64,000 nucleotides of DNA from Psychrobacter urativorans (GTDB lineage Bacteria > Pseudomonadota > Gammaproteobacteria > Pseudomonadales > Moraxellaceae), in NCBI RefSeq assembly GCF_001298525.1, contig NZ_CP012678.1:620001-684000 (forward strand), read 5' to 3'. Under the pieces are notes generated by a model. The model did not search any database. It saw only the letters and a list, made by a program, of their open reading frames with translations, and was not told where the DNA came from. A program made the position numbers and the translations under genes. Shown in pieces: positions 38,659-46,509 of the stretch (positions within the stretch are counted from its first letter, which is position 1; each line of letters starts with the position of its first letter).

Positions 38659-39117
38659 TTATCGCTGCTCGTCTATGTGTTTAATATCATCTGGGCTCGC
38701 CTTATAAATGGCATCAAGCTCCTCTTCTGTGAGATATTTTCCCACTATCGGATACAACTCACGTTCCTCAAAGCGAATATGATCGTATAACGAAGTCGCC
38801 AGTTTTCTGACTTGAATAACCGTGATTTTATCGTCGCTATTTGTTGTCAGTTCATACAGCAGTCTATGCTGTTTCTCAAGAGTAGCCAGTACAGATGCAA
38901 CCTCAGGATTGGCTGACTGATAAGGCAATAACGCATTAACGATTAAGTTATCTTCAATTCGGAAATGCTCGTGCATATCCGCCAGATAAGACGTTAATAT
39001 TTGCCAATGTTTGGTTATTTCTTCAGGATTATCACCGCATTCTTTCGCATGGTGAGAGAGATTAAGACCAAGATGGTGTTGGCGGGATAAGGGTTGTAAT
39101 TGTTTGGTGCGTTTCAT
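38659..39117 (-). CDS. Hemerythrin-like HHE domain protein
   Basis: 152 residues. Four-helix HHE domain with the likely di-iron ligands spread as SRQHHLGLN, MHEHFRIED, KQHRLLYEL and YDHIRFEERELYP. Such proteins bind O2 or NO, or sense/scavenge reactive nitrogen and iron. Start: ATG at 39117 with AAGGAG seven bases upstream; a TTG lies one codon earlier. Cytoplasmic, no signal peptide. It faces hmp, so a shared role in NO or oxygen handling is plausible but not shown. Confidence 0.88.
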   Translation of the reverse strand: MKRTKQLQPLSRQHHLGLNLSHHAKECGDNPEEITKHWQILTSYLADMHEHFRIEDNLIVNALLPYQSANPEVASVLATLEKQHRLLYELTTNSDDKITVIQVRKLATSLYDHIRFEERELYPIVGKYLTEEELDAIYKASPDDIKHIDEQR

Positions 39118-39281
39118 CAATAAGCTCCTTTATAAATACTGCTAGAAAAACTGGCTGTAAAGAAAAATGTAATATAAGCCTCTAACCCAATCGTAACACA
39201 CTAAATTTTGTAGGTTGTAATCTCACTTATCGTCAACCATATATTATTAACACCTACCAACCCCTATTAACGAGAACGACT

Positions 39282-39929
39282 ATGCAACATTCAGATAAGC
39301 CATTACAAATAGATATCGTATCGGATATTGTATGTCCTTGGTGCGTCATCGGCTATCGTCAGCTTGTCGAAGCCTTAAAACAGACCAATACCGCGTATGA
39401 AATTCACTGGCATCCGTTTGAGCTAAATCCTGATATGTCACTGGATGGACAAAATCTGCGTGAACATTCAGCCCAAAAATACGGACGCAGTGCAGAAGAA
39501 GTGCAGGAAAGCCGCGATAGAATAACGGCAGCCGGTGCAGATGCCGGATTTGAGTTCAACTTTAATGCTGACACGCGGGTACATAATACCTTCAACGTGC
39601 ATCAGCTGCTCCATTGGGCGCATCAATATGGACGCGCAAACGATTTAAAACAAGCTCTATTCAGCGCTCACTTCACCAATAATCGTGACCTCTCAAACAA
39701 AACTGTCTTAGCGGACGTCGCTGCAGAAATAGGCTTGAATCATGCCGAAGCGTTAGCCATTCTTGACGATCAGCGTTTTGCTAAAGTAGTGCGCGAGTCC
39801 GAACAACAGTCACGCTCACAAGGTATCCAAAGTGTACCGGCAGTTATCTTTAATGGTCAGCATTTAATCAGTGGTGCTCAAGGCGTCGAAAATTACAGCA
39901 GCATTTTAAAGCAGCTTGCTGCAATGTAA
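39282..39929 (+). CDS. DsbA-family / FrnE-like thiol oxidoreductase
   Basis: 215 residues. DsbA-like thioredoxin fold with helical insertion; active site CPWC (C18-C21) in SDIVCPWCVIGY and the cis-Pro loop QSVPAVIFN. The lack of a signal peptide and the ELNPDM / GADAGFEFNF segments match the cytoplasmic FrnE/2-hydroxychromene-2-carboxylate-isomerase-like group; FrnE of Deinococcus is a disulfide isomerase tied to metal and oxidative stress. It lies directly upstream of arsR in the same direction, which suggests a link with arsenic-induced thiol stress, although a hairpin at 39959 separates them. Confidence 0.9.
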   Translation: MQHSDKPLQIDIVSDIVCPWCVIGYRQLVEALKQTNTAYEIHWHPFELNPDMSLDGQNLREHSAQKYGRSAEEVQESRDRITAAGADAGFEFNFNADTRVHNTFNVHQLLHWAHQYGRANDLKQALFSAHFTNNRDLSNKTVLADVAAEIGLNHAEALAILDDQRFAKVVRESEQQSRSQGIQSVPAVIFNGQHLISGAQGVENYSSILKQLAAM

Positions 39930-39958
39930 TTACCTAGACCGTTCGCTTACTTTCATTA

Positions 39959-39998
39959 CAAGAGAGTAATAGTGACCTCCCCTATTATTCTCTTGATT
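39959..39998 (+). terminator. Hairpin between frnE-like gene and arsR
   Basis: 13-bp stem (AAGAGAGTAATAG / CTATTATTCTCTT, one G-T pair). Its right arm touches the arsR -35 box. The T-run is short (GATTTATTT), so termination may be partial. Confidence 0.6.
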
Positions 39999-40031
39999 TA
40001 TTTCCACATGTCTATATTATCGGACATATGG
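39993..40031 (+). promoter_or_regulatory. arsR promoter and palindromic operator overlapping the start codon
   Basis: -35 TTGATT (39993-39998), -10 TATTAT (40015-40020), 16-bp spacer. A palindrome (CCACATGTC at 40004-40012 and GACATATGG at 40023-40031) overlaps the -10 box and the arsR ATG at 40028. Transcription is predicted to start at about 40027-40028. Confidence 0.6.
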
Positions 40032-40381
40032 AAATAACTAATGCAACAGCCAGCTTTGCGGCACTCTCTCAAGACACTCGATTAAAAGCTTTTAGATTGC
40101 TGGTCAATCATGAGCCCGACGGATTACCTGCCGGTGAAATTGCTCGCCAGCTAGCCGTACCTCACAACACCATGTCAGCACATTTATCTGTGCTGGCGCG
40201 TGCTGGATGGGTAGTTTCGCAACGGCAAAGTCGTCAGATTATCTATCGCGCGTCATTATCACATATGGAAGCCGTCATTCAATTTCTATTACAAGACTGC
40301 TGTGCCGGTCATCCTGAATTATGTAGCGCCCTTTTAGATAACTTACTTGTAGATAACATAAACGGCTGTACAACCAAGTAA
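40028..40381 (+). CDS. arsR: ArsR-family arsenite-responsive repressor
   Basis: 117 residues. Winged helix-turn-helix with recognition region [18 protein letters not shown] (about 45-62) and wing RQSRQIIYR. The arsenite ligands are probably C91, C92 and C99 (CCAGHPELC) in the C-terminal helix, the arrangement I recall for the Acidithiobacillus ArsR type, not the DNA-helix CVC of R773. It represses its own operon until As(III) binds. The ATG sits within an operator-like palindrome at the predicted transcription start and has no Shine-Dalgarno, so the mRNA may be leaderless. First gene of arsR-arsCH-arsB. Confidence 0.93.
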   Translation: MEITNATASFAALSQDTRLKAFRLLVNHEPDGLPAGEIARQLAVPHNTMSAHLSVLARAGWVVSQRQSRQIIYRASLSHMEAVIQFLLQDCCAGHPELCSALLDNLLVDNINGCTTK

Positions 40382-40437
40382 TTAGGTTAAAAATTAATAC
40401 GTATCCATTCAACAATACACAAAAATATAAGAACACT

Positions 40438-41583
40438 ATGACACCGATAATTTTTCATAACTCTAACTGTGGTACGTCTCGTAATACTTTAGCGATCATG
40501 CAAGCTTCAGGTGAGCACCCAAATATAATCGAATATCTTAAAACCCCGCCGACTTATAACTACTTAATTGAGCTACTCGCTTTAATGAATATCTCGCCGC
40601 GTGAATTATTACGGCAAAAAGAAACGGTTGCTTTGGGGATAGATGATGCAAAATTATCCGATAAGCAACTTATTGACGCCATGATAGCGCACCCTATTTT
40701 AATAAATCGTCCTATTGTGGTCACAGATAAAGGGGCAGCGTTGTGTCGTCCTTCAGAACGGGTGTTTGAATTATTAGATAATCCAGTGAGTAATTATACA
40801 AAAGAAGATGGCAACGTTATCAAAAATCCTAACGCTAACCTGACGCTTGATTCGATAAGTAATCCTATTAGCCTTACTGACTTGCCTAACATTGATGTGA
40901 ATGAACTACAGCCTATCGATATTGCCTCATTAATTGGGACAAGTGACCCGCAGCACCCACCCAAAATACTCGTATTATACGGCTCACTTCGTGAACGCTC
41001 GTTTTCTAAGATGGTCGCAGAAGAAGCCAGTCGCCTGTTGCGCTGGTATGGTTGCGAGGTGCGCACCTTTAACCCATCAGGGCTACCGCTGCCCGATGAT
41101 GCCGATGTGAATCATCAAAAAGTTCAAGAGCTACGTGAGCTTGCGCAGTGGTCAGAAGGCATGCTTTGGGTCAGTCCCGAACGCCATGGCAGTATGACCA
41201 GCATTATGAAAGCACAAATTGATTGGATACCACTATCGCTTGGTGGCGTGCGTCCGACACAAGGCAAAACCTTAGCCGTCATGCAAGTCAGTGGCGGCAG
41301 TCAGAGCTTTAATACCGTCAATCAATTGCGTATTTTGGGTCGTTGGATGCGCATGATTACCATACCCAATCAATCCTCTATCCCGAAAGCTTTTTTAGAA
41401 TTCGATGATAACAATCGTATGCTGAACTCACCTTTATATCAGCGTGTCGTCGATGTCTGCGAGGAATTGGTGAAATTCACATGGCTCACGCGCGGACGTG
41501 CCGCCTATCTGACGGATCGCTATTCCGAACGAGTGGAAAGCGCAGAACAAGTCTCACAGCGTGTCAATCAAAAATCGCTATAA
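40438..41583 (+). CDS. ArsC-ArsH fusion: arsenate reductase joined to NADPH-dependent FMN protein
   Basis: 381 residues in one frame. Residues 1-128 are a complete glutaredoxin-dependent ArsC of the R773 type: catalytic C11 in [11 protein letters not shown] and the arginine triad R59, R91 (ILINRPIVV) and R104 (LCRPSE), ending near YTKEDG. A linker of about 30 residues follows, then a complete ArsH from about 150: flavodoxin-like FMN site [10 protein letters not shown] (181-190), [10 protein letters not shown] (246-255) and the C-terminal [22 protein letters not shown]. ArsC reduces As(V) to As(III); ArsH is an NADPH-FMN reductase reported to oxidise trivalent organoarsenicals. The two are normally separate genes. 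Between arsR (56 bp) and arsB (42 bp) in a clear ars operon; weak Shine-Dalgarno. Confidence 0.95.
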   Translation: MTPIIFHNSNCGTSRNTLAIMQASGEHPNIIEYLKTPPTYNYLIELLALMNISPRELLRQKETVALGIDDAKLSDKQLIDAMIAHPILINRPIVVTDKGAALCRPSERVFELLDNPVSNYTKEDGNVIKNPNANLTLDSISNPISLTDLPNIDVNELQPIDIASLIGTSDPQHPPKILVLYGSLRERSFSKMVAEEASRLLRWYGCEVRTFNPSGLPLPDDADVNHQKVQELRELAQWSEGMLWVSPERHGSMTSIMKAQIDWIPLSLGGVRPTQGKTLAVMQVSGGSQSFNTVNQLRILGRWMRMITIPNQSSIPKAFLEFDDNNRMLNSPLYQRVVDVCEELVKFTWLTRGRAAYLTDRYSERVESAEQVSQRVNQKSL

Positions 41584-41625
41584 CGTAAATTACCTTTCAC
41601 ATCGTTGGTTTATTAAGGCGACTTC

Positions 41626-42936
41626 ATGTTAGCACTAGCGATTTTTATCGTGACCTTAATCTTAGTAATTTGGCAACCTAAAGAATTAGGCATTGGATGG
41701 AGTGCCTTGGGCGGTGCATTAGTGGCACTGGCTTTTGGTGTGGTGCATTTAGCCGATATCGCTATCATATGGGAAATTGTGTGGGACGCGACTTTTACCT
41801 TTGTTGCGCTGATTATCATCTCACTCATTTTAGATGAGGCAGGATTTTTTGGTTGGGCAGCCTTACATGTGGCGCGATTGGGCAATGGTCAAGGACGACT
41901 TTTGTTTCCGATGATTGTGATGTTAGGCGCATTGATATCCGCATTTTTTGCTAACGATGGCGCAGCGTTACTGTTGACACCGATTGTTATCGCTATCCTA
42001 CTACGACTTGATTTTTCACCCAAATCAGCATTGGCTTTTATTATTGCCACTGGCTTTATTGCCGATACGGCAAGTTTACCGTTAGTTACTTCTAATCTGG
42101 TTAATATAGTCAGTGCTAATTATTTTGATATTGGTTTTGGTCGTTATGCTCTTGTCATGGTTCCGGTCAATATCGTTTCTGTGTTAGCAACGCTAGTGGT
42201 GTTATGGGTCGTATATGCGCGCCACATTCCAACGACTTATTCAACCGCCCATCTCATTTCACCACAGTCTGCTATTATCGACCCTTTAGTTTTTCGCACT
42301 GCTTTTCCGCTTCTAACGTTATTACTGGTGGCTTATTTTGCTACTGAATCTTTGGGGTTACCAATATCCTTGGTCACTGGTGCCGCCGCCATTATATTAA
42401 TGGCAATTGCCTCGCGGTTTTGGCGAAGTGGTTGCGGCGCAACGATTTCTGTGCGCAACATTCTCCGTAAAGCACCTTGGCAAATCGTCTTATTTTCAAT
42501 CGGTATGTATTTAGTCGTTTATGGTTTAGGCAATGCGGGACTTACTCAATATGGGGCGCAGATACTCAATTGGCTCGGTCAACAAGGTAATATTGTTGCC
42601 ACATTAGGCACGGGGTTTTTATCCGCGGTTGTGGCTTCGGTCATGAACAATATGCCATCAACGTTAGTGGGTGCGTTGGCAATTGACAGCGCCCAAGTTC
42701 CCGCAGCAACGCGAGAGCTGATGATTTATGCCAATGTTATTGGTAACGACTTAGGACCCAAATTCACCCCCATTGGTAGCCTAGCAACCTTGTTATGGTT
42801 ACACGTACTGGCAGAAAAGGACTATCGAATCAGCTGGGGTCAATATATGAAAGTTGGACTACTCATTACACCGCCCGTCTTACTGGTCACGCTATTGGCT
42901 TTGGTGTTTTGGATACCTATTTTACCCAGTGTTTAA
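41626..42936 (+). CDS. arsB: Arsenite efflux transporter ArsB
   Basis: 436 residues, about twelve membrane segments. Exports As(III) and Sb(III). It matches E. coli ArsB along its length, for example [72 protein letters not shown] and [21 protein letters not shown]. It removes the arsenite made by the ArsC half of the fusion protein encoded 42 bp upstream. AAGGCGACTTC precedes the ATG. No arsA follows, so export would be driven by the membrane potential alone. Confidence 0.97.
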   Translation: MLALAIFIVTLILVIWQPKELGIGWSALGGALVALAFGVVHLADIAIIWEIVWDATFTFVALIIISLILDEAGFFGWAALHVARLGNGQGRLLFPMIVMLGALISAFFANDGAALLLTPIVIAILLRLDFSPKSALAFIIATGFIADTASLPLVTSNLVNIVSANYFDIGFGRYALVMVPVNIVSVLATLVVLWVVYARHIPTTYSTAHLISPQSAIIDPLVFRTAFPLLTLLLVAYFATESLGLPISLVTGAAAIILMAIASRFWRSGCGATISVRNILRKAPWQIVLFSIGMYLVVYGLGNAGLTQYGAQILNWLGQQGNIVATLGTGFLSAVVASVMNNMPSTLVGALAIDSAQVPAATRELMIYANVIGNDLGPKFTPIGSLATLLWLHVLAEKDYRISWGQYMKVGLLITPPVLLVTLLALVFWIPILPSV

Positions 42937-43294
42937 TTCACTTTTTTATGACTGTTGCGCAGTTATATTACAAGCTTTGACCACCAGTTTTCACTAGCAG
43001 CGCCACCTCATTTATCACAACAAAACTAAATCATAATCTCGCCATTACCTGCATTTAACAAGGCACTAGCAGACAGGTAATAAGTACACGCCATTCAGCC
43101 ACAGTCGTTACTTTTCTTTAAGTTTCATAAATCTACGCAACACCAGAATCGTTTATCATTTCCTTTGTCGATAGAACAAAATATTACCAGCCTATTTGAG
43201 CAATGTATTCTCAAACGACTGAGTTTCAAACAAAGTTTCTCCAAAACTAATATCGAATATCGAATATCAAATATAAACTACAAAGGAAATAACG
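42937..43294. other. Intergenic region after arsB
   Basis: 358 bp. Contains a weak inverted repeat (ATTACCTG 43044-43051 / CAGGTAAT 43074-43081) and an AT-rich triple heptamer ATATCGA at 43250-43270 just before the next gene. No gene seen. Confidence 0.5.
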
Positions 43295-43693
43295 ATGAAA
43301 ATTACTATGTTAAAGAAAATAGCCGTAGGCTCAGTATTAGCAATCTCTACCTGTGTAGCCATGGTTGGTCAAGCCAACGCAGCACCGTATAACCCTACGC
43401 ACCACGGAATGAATGTAAATAGCGGTTCATTATCTAAATTGAACTTAACCAGTAGACAAAAAAGCCAAATTCAAGCCATTCAAAAATCGAATCATAACAA
43501 TGGTAAAAATGGCTATAAAAATAACTATGCCGCAATTTCAAAAGTGCTGACCGTATCACAGCGCAATCAGTTAGAAAAAATGAGAGCTCAAAATAGAGCG
43601 CAACGTGGTCATCAAAATGGTCATAATCAAGGCAAATACAACCAGAACAAGCATAATCAAAATAATATATACAATCAAAACAATCGTCGTTAA
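43295..43693 (+). CDS. Small secreted LTxxQ (Spy/CpxP-like) protein with Asn/His/Gln-rich tail
   Basis: 132 residues. Signal peptide about 1-29 (ending QANA). The mature part has two LTxxQ motifs, LTSRQ (51-55) and LTVSQ (85-89), 34 residues apart; each begins a helix, as in the CpxP/Spy/ZraP periplasmic chaperone family, but the spacing and total length are shorter than in those proteins. From about 97 the sequence is almost entirely Asn, Gln, His, Lys, Gly and Arg, a composition that could bind metals or stay disordered. AAAGGA precedes the ATG, and a strong terminator follows. Close to the ars island but with its own leader. Function inferred only from the motif. Confidence 0.7.
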   Translation: MKITMLKKIAVGSVLAISTCVAMVGQANAAPYNPTHHGMNVNSGSLSKLNLTSRQKSQIQAIQKSNHNNGKNGYKNNYAAISKVLTVSQRNQLEKMRAQNRAQRGHQNGHNQGKYNQNKHNQNNIYNQNNRR

Positions 43694-43713
43694 TCATGCA
43701 AGGTAGATTTGAT

Positions 43714-43760
43714 AGCGCTATTAAACCTCTCATTAATATAGGTTTAATAGCGCTTTTTAA
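43714..43760 (+). terminator. Terminator after the LTxxQ gene
   Basis: Perfect 15-bp stem (43714-43728 with 43740-43754) and TTTTT. Confidence 0.92.
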
Positions 43761-43842
43761 CTGAGTTTAAGTATTCAGTTTAGGTTCTAGCTCATCACCC
43801 ATATGGTGAGCAACGATATATGTACAAAGGAATAATCTAACG

Positions 43843-44136
43843 ATGAATCATTTTGCTCGTATAAAACCCCAAGTACTACTGAGCTTAACAACACTTGCAC
43901 TCGCAATAGTACCCGTTACCTCTTCGTTTGCCATCCTACCAATGGCAGCAGAAATTTTTCAACCAGAATCTGCTGCTATTATTGCTACTAACGAAAAAAC
44001 ACTAACCGTTGACCATGTTTTTTCTAGCGAAAATAGTTTCATGGTTGAAAATGATAGGATGACAACTGCCAGTAATAAAAATAGCGCAAATTGTAGCAAT
44101 AACGGTAAGCAAGTGACGGTTTTCACCCCTCAATGA
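43843..44136 (+). CDS. Small secreted protein of unknown function
   Basis: 97 residues. N-terminal signal peptide with a long hydrophobic core and likely cleavage after SSFA (residue 30). The mature 67 residues are Asn/Ser/Thr-rich with one Cys (SANCSNNG), no membrane segment and no domain I recognise. AAAGGA lies eleven bases before the ATG, slightly far. It follows the LTxxQ gene after a terminator and has similar size and export signal, so the two may share a stress role, but this is speculative. It may also be a poorly conserved gene. Confidence 0.55.
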   Translation: MNHFARIKPQVLLSLTTLALAIVPVTSSFAILPMAAEIFQPESAAIIATNEKTLTVDHVFSSENSFMVENDRMTTASNKNSANCSNNGKQVTVFTPQ

Positions 44137-44373
44137 CAGTCTGTATTTCACCGCTAAACACCCTATCTCTTCGCTATAGAATGGCAGACGCTGATAATTA
44201 TATCGCTACTTAAAATAGTGATACAATCAACAGAGCAGCATTAAAAATACAATTTAAAGCACATCCAAACCATGTATGTCTTCTTATATGGTTGTCCTAA
44301 TATTTTGCAGTGCTGCAAGCATTCGTTGATGATACTAATCACGCACTAAAGCGTAGCGTAAAGGATAAAATCG

Positions 44374-44862
44374 GTGACTACCTTAAAGTATATTGCTCAT
44401 TACCCCGAACATATTCAATCCCAAGCAGCCACACTGATTAGCAGTGGTCGTTTAGGAGACTATATTGAAAAAAACTATCCCAGCAAGCATCAAATACAAA
44501 GCGATAAGGCGCTATATGACTATGTAAACGAGATAAAAAATCAGTATATGCGCAAAAACAGCTCACTATCTCAAGTCAGTTATAATAGTAAACTTAAGGT
44601 ACTTAAAGATGCGCTGGGCGTGCATATTTACCAATCTCGGGTGCAAGGTAATAAGCTCAGAGCACATAATAGCATCACGGTAGCGAGCTTATTCAAAGAA
44701 GCGCCACCGGAGTTTTTGCGCATGATAGTCGTGCATGAACTCGCCCACTTTAGAGAAAAAGAGCATAACAAAGCTTTTTATCAATTATGCTGCCATATTG
44801 AGCCTAATTACCATCAGTTTGAGCTAGATACGCGCTTGTGGTTGCACTGGCGTGAACAATAA
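44374..44862 (+). CDS. ygjP: YgjP-type metallopeptidase-like protein (M48/WLM)
   Basis: 162 residues, colinear with E. coli YgjP over the whole length. Zinc motif HELAHFREKEH (H121, H125, H131 with E122) and the following NKAFYQLCCHIEPNYHQFELDTRLWL are nearly the same as in YgjP. The start is GTG at 44374 with AAAGGA eight bases upstream. No signal peptide, so cytoplasmic. The family is annotated as putative metal-dependent hydrolase (SprT/WLM-like); true substrate not established. Convergent with the tRNA genes. Confidence 0.93.
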   Translation: MTTLKYIAHYPEHIQSQAATLISSGRLGDYIEKNYPSKHQIQSDKALYDYVNEIKNQYMRKNSSLSQVSYNSKLKVLKDALGVHIYQSRVQGNKLRAHNSITVASLFKEAPPEFLRMIVVHELAHFREKEHNKAFYQLCCHIEPNYHQFELDTRLWLHWREQ

Positions 44863-44898
44863 CCCGCCTGACACACAAGCCGTTTAAATAAACGAACA

Positions 44899-44932
44899 CA
44901 AAAAAACCTCAAGTAAACGAATACTTGAGGTT
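44899..44932 (-). terminator. Terminator of the tRNA-Val/tRNA-Asp transcript
   Basis: 11-bp perfect stem AACCTCAAGTA / TACTTGAGGTT with seven T on the minus strand, 43 bp beyond tRNA-Asp. In the plus direction the T-run is poor. Same CCTCAAG core as the terminators at 33414 and 37156. Confidence 0.88.
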
Positions 44933-44974
44933 GAAACTTTGCTTAAACTTAAAAAGTTAACTAAGTTTTAAATA

Positions 44975-45051
44975 TGGCGCAGCGGACGGGACTCGAACCC
45001 GCGACCCCCGGCGTGACAGGCCGGTATTCTAACCAACTGAACTACCGCTGC
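44975..45051 (-). tRNA. tRNA-Asp (GTC)
   Basis: 77 nt including encoded CCA. Acceptor stem GCAGCGG / CCGCTGC with discriminator G, D-loop segment AGTTGGTTAGA, anticodon stem CCGGC-CT-GTC-AC-GCCGG and T-loop GGTTCGAGTCC. Anticodon GTC reads Asp codons. Confidence 0.97.
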
Positions 45052-45105
45052 TTAGGTCGTTTTTAGCGTCTTGCTCTTATTAAGGAGCCCACTTCGCTAA
45101 AAGAG

Positions 45106-45181
45106 TGGTGGGTGATGACGGGCTCGAACCGCCGACATTCTGCGTGTAAGGCAGACGCTCTACCAACTGAGCTAATCACCC
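45106..45181 (-). tRNA. tRNA-Val (TAC)
   Basis: 76 nt including encoded CCA. Acceptor GGGTGAT / ATCACCC with discriminator A, AGCTCAGTTGGTAGAGC D-arm, anticodon loop CTTACAC (anticodon TAC) and T-loop GGTTCGAGCCC. Transcribed before tRNA-Asp, 54 bp apart. Confidence 0.97.
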
Positions 45182-45290
45182 TGAATTGCTTTATTAACTA
45201 GAGGAGTCATTCTTTAGTTAACATTTGAAATATCTTAATGATAAATCTAACAGCGTTGGAACTCATTAAAGCCCGTTGCTGTGGGTGCTC

Positions 45291-45318
45291 ATTATATAGA
45301 TTTATAGTGGCGTGTCAA
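45291..45318 (-). promoter_or_regulatory. Promoter of the tRNA-Val/tRNA-Asp operon
   Basis: On the minus strand a perfect -35 TTGACA and perfect -10 TATAAT are 16 bp apart, followed by a GC-rich discriminator (GAGCACCCACAG), typical of strong stable-RNA promoters under stringent control. About 100 nt of leader precede tRNA-Val. Confidence 0.9.
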
Positions 45319-45431
45319 ATATTATTTACCTTTTTGTAGCTTATTTTATGACTATTTACGCTTAATTCTGACAAGTTATTGTTTTTACTGTCTTTATATT
45401 TTTATATACGCTAAATAATTTTGCTAAGTGA

Positions 45432-45920
45432 TTACTGACGATTGGCTAATGCTTGTTCAATATCTGCTTTTATAGCTTCAGGCTTGATGGTAGGTGCATA
45501 GCGATCAATGACTTGCCCATCACTACCCACTAAGAACTTAGTAAAGTTCCATTTGATACCATCGGTTAACACCCCACCCTTCTGCTCTTTTAGCCAGTCA
45601 AAGATTGGATGGGCATTGCTGCCGTTGACATCTATCTTTGCCATCATTGGAAAAGTTACGCCGTAATTCTTTTGACAAAATGCGCCTATCTCATAATTAC
45701 TACCAGGGTCTTGGTTACCAAATTGATTACAAGGAAAGCCGATAACCATCAATCCTTGAGCTTTATATTGTTGATACAATGCCTCTAAACCTTCAAACTG
45801 CGGGGTAAAGCCACATTTACTGGCGGTATTGACGATAAGTAACACTTTCCCTTTATAGTCCGCAAATTCTTGCGGTGTACCATCCATATGCTCGGCGCTA
45901 AACTCATAAATAGTGCTCAT
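45432..45920 (-). CDS. Thioredoxin/glutathione peroxidase
   Basis: 162 residues, BtuE/Gpx family. Reduces hydrogen peroxide and lipid peroxides. Catalytic Cys36 in NTASKCGFTPQ, second conserved segment GFPCNQFGNQ (C64, Q66) and KWNFTKFLV (W124, N125) are intact; the residue is Cys rather than Sec. AAGGACATATT precedes the ATG. It lies downstream of msrB on the same strand, with a long perfect hairpin between them, giving an oxidative-damage repair pair. Confidence 0.95.
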   Translation of the reverse strand: MSTIYEFSAEHMDGTPQEFADYKGKVLLIVNTASKCGFTPQFEGLEALYQQYKAQGLMVIGFPCNQFGNQDPGSNYEIGAFCQKNYGVTFPMMAKIDVNGSNAHPIFDWLKEQKGGVLTDGIKWNFTKFLVGSDGQVIDRYAPTIKPEAIKADIEQALANRQ

Positions 45921-46017
45921 AATATGTCCTTATTTTAATCGATTATTTTTATGATTGATTTAAAAACAATTTATTTAAACGACTTCAACTGATGGTTCAT
46001 TAGTAAGAATAGCCAGT

Positions 46018-46058
46018 TAGTAGGATAAGTGTGTTTAATTGACACACTTATCCTACTA
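46018..46058. repeat. Long perfect hairpin between msrB and gpx
   Basis: At least 17-bp perfect inverted repeat (46018-46034 with 46042-46058, loop of seven) without a following T-tract on either strand. Not a standard terminator; could be an mRNA stabiliser, processing site or operator. Confidence 0.85.
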
Positions 46059-46083
46059 GCAATCGGCACAATTTTCTAATGAG

Positions 46084-46509
46084 CTACTTATCTTCTTTAT
46101 CTAAATCGATAGAGACTGAATTGATGCAATAGCGCATACCAGTGGTCTCACGTGGACCGTCAGGGAATACGTGCCCTAAATGTGCATTACAGTTACTACA
46201 AGTAACTTCTGTGCGGGTCATGCCTAGTGAGTTGTCCACGTGCTCTGTAATAGCCTTATTATCGATGCCTTGGTCGAAACTTGGCCAGCCACAACTGGCT
46301 TCAAATTTGCTTTCAGAGTCGAATAATTTAGCACCGCAGCCTTTACAGCGATAGATACCTTTATCGTTAGTGTCGTTATAAACGCCAGTAAAGGGACGCT
46401 CAGTGCCTTTTTCGCGCATGACATGATATTCGTCAGCGCTGAGGCGTTGTTTCCAATCTGCTTCTGTTAACTGTGCAATCTCTTCTTGAGTCAGTTGATG
46501 GTCTTGCAT
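46084..46509 (-). CDS. msrB: Peptide-methionine (R)-S-oxide reductase MsrB
   Basis: 141 residues. Repairs methionine-R-sulfoxide in proteins. Zinc site from two CxxC pairs, CKGC (C55, C58) and CSNC (C104, C107); catalytic C128 in GMRYCINSVS. The segments ERPFTGVYND and SCGWPSF are standard for the family. AAGGA precedes the ATG at 46509. Cytoplasmic. Upstream of gpx on the same strand. No msrA is nearby. Confidence 0.97.
   Translation of the reverse strand: MQDHQLTQEEIAQLTEADWKQRLSADEYHVMREKGTERPFTGVYNDTNDKGIYRCKGCGAKLFDSESKFEASCGWPSFDQGIDNKAITEHVDNSLGMTRTEVTCSNCNAHLGHVFPDGPRETTGMRYCINSVSIDLDKEDK

Noticed and set aside
43165..43392. 75-codon frame overlapping the LTxxQ gene
   Set aside because: Different frame over the signal-peptide coding region; the LTxxQ frame has the ribosome site and a clear signal peptide.
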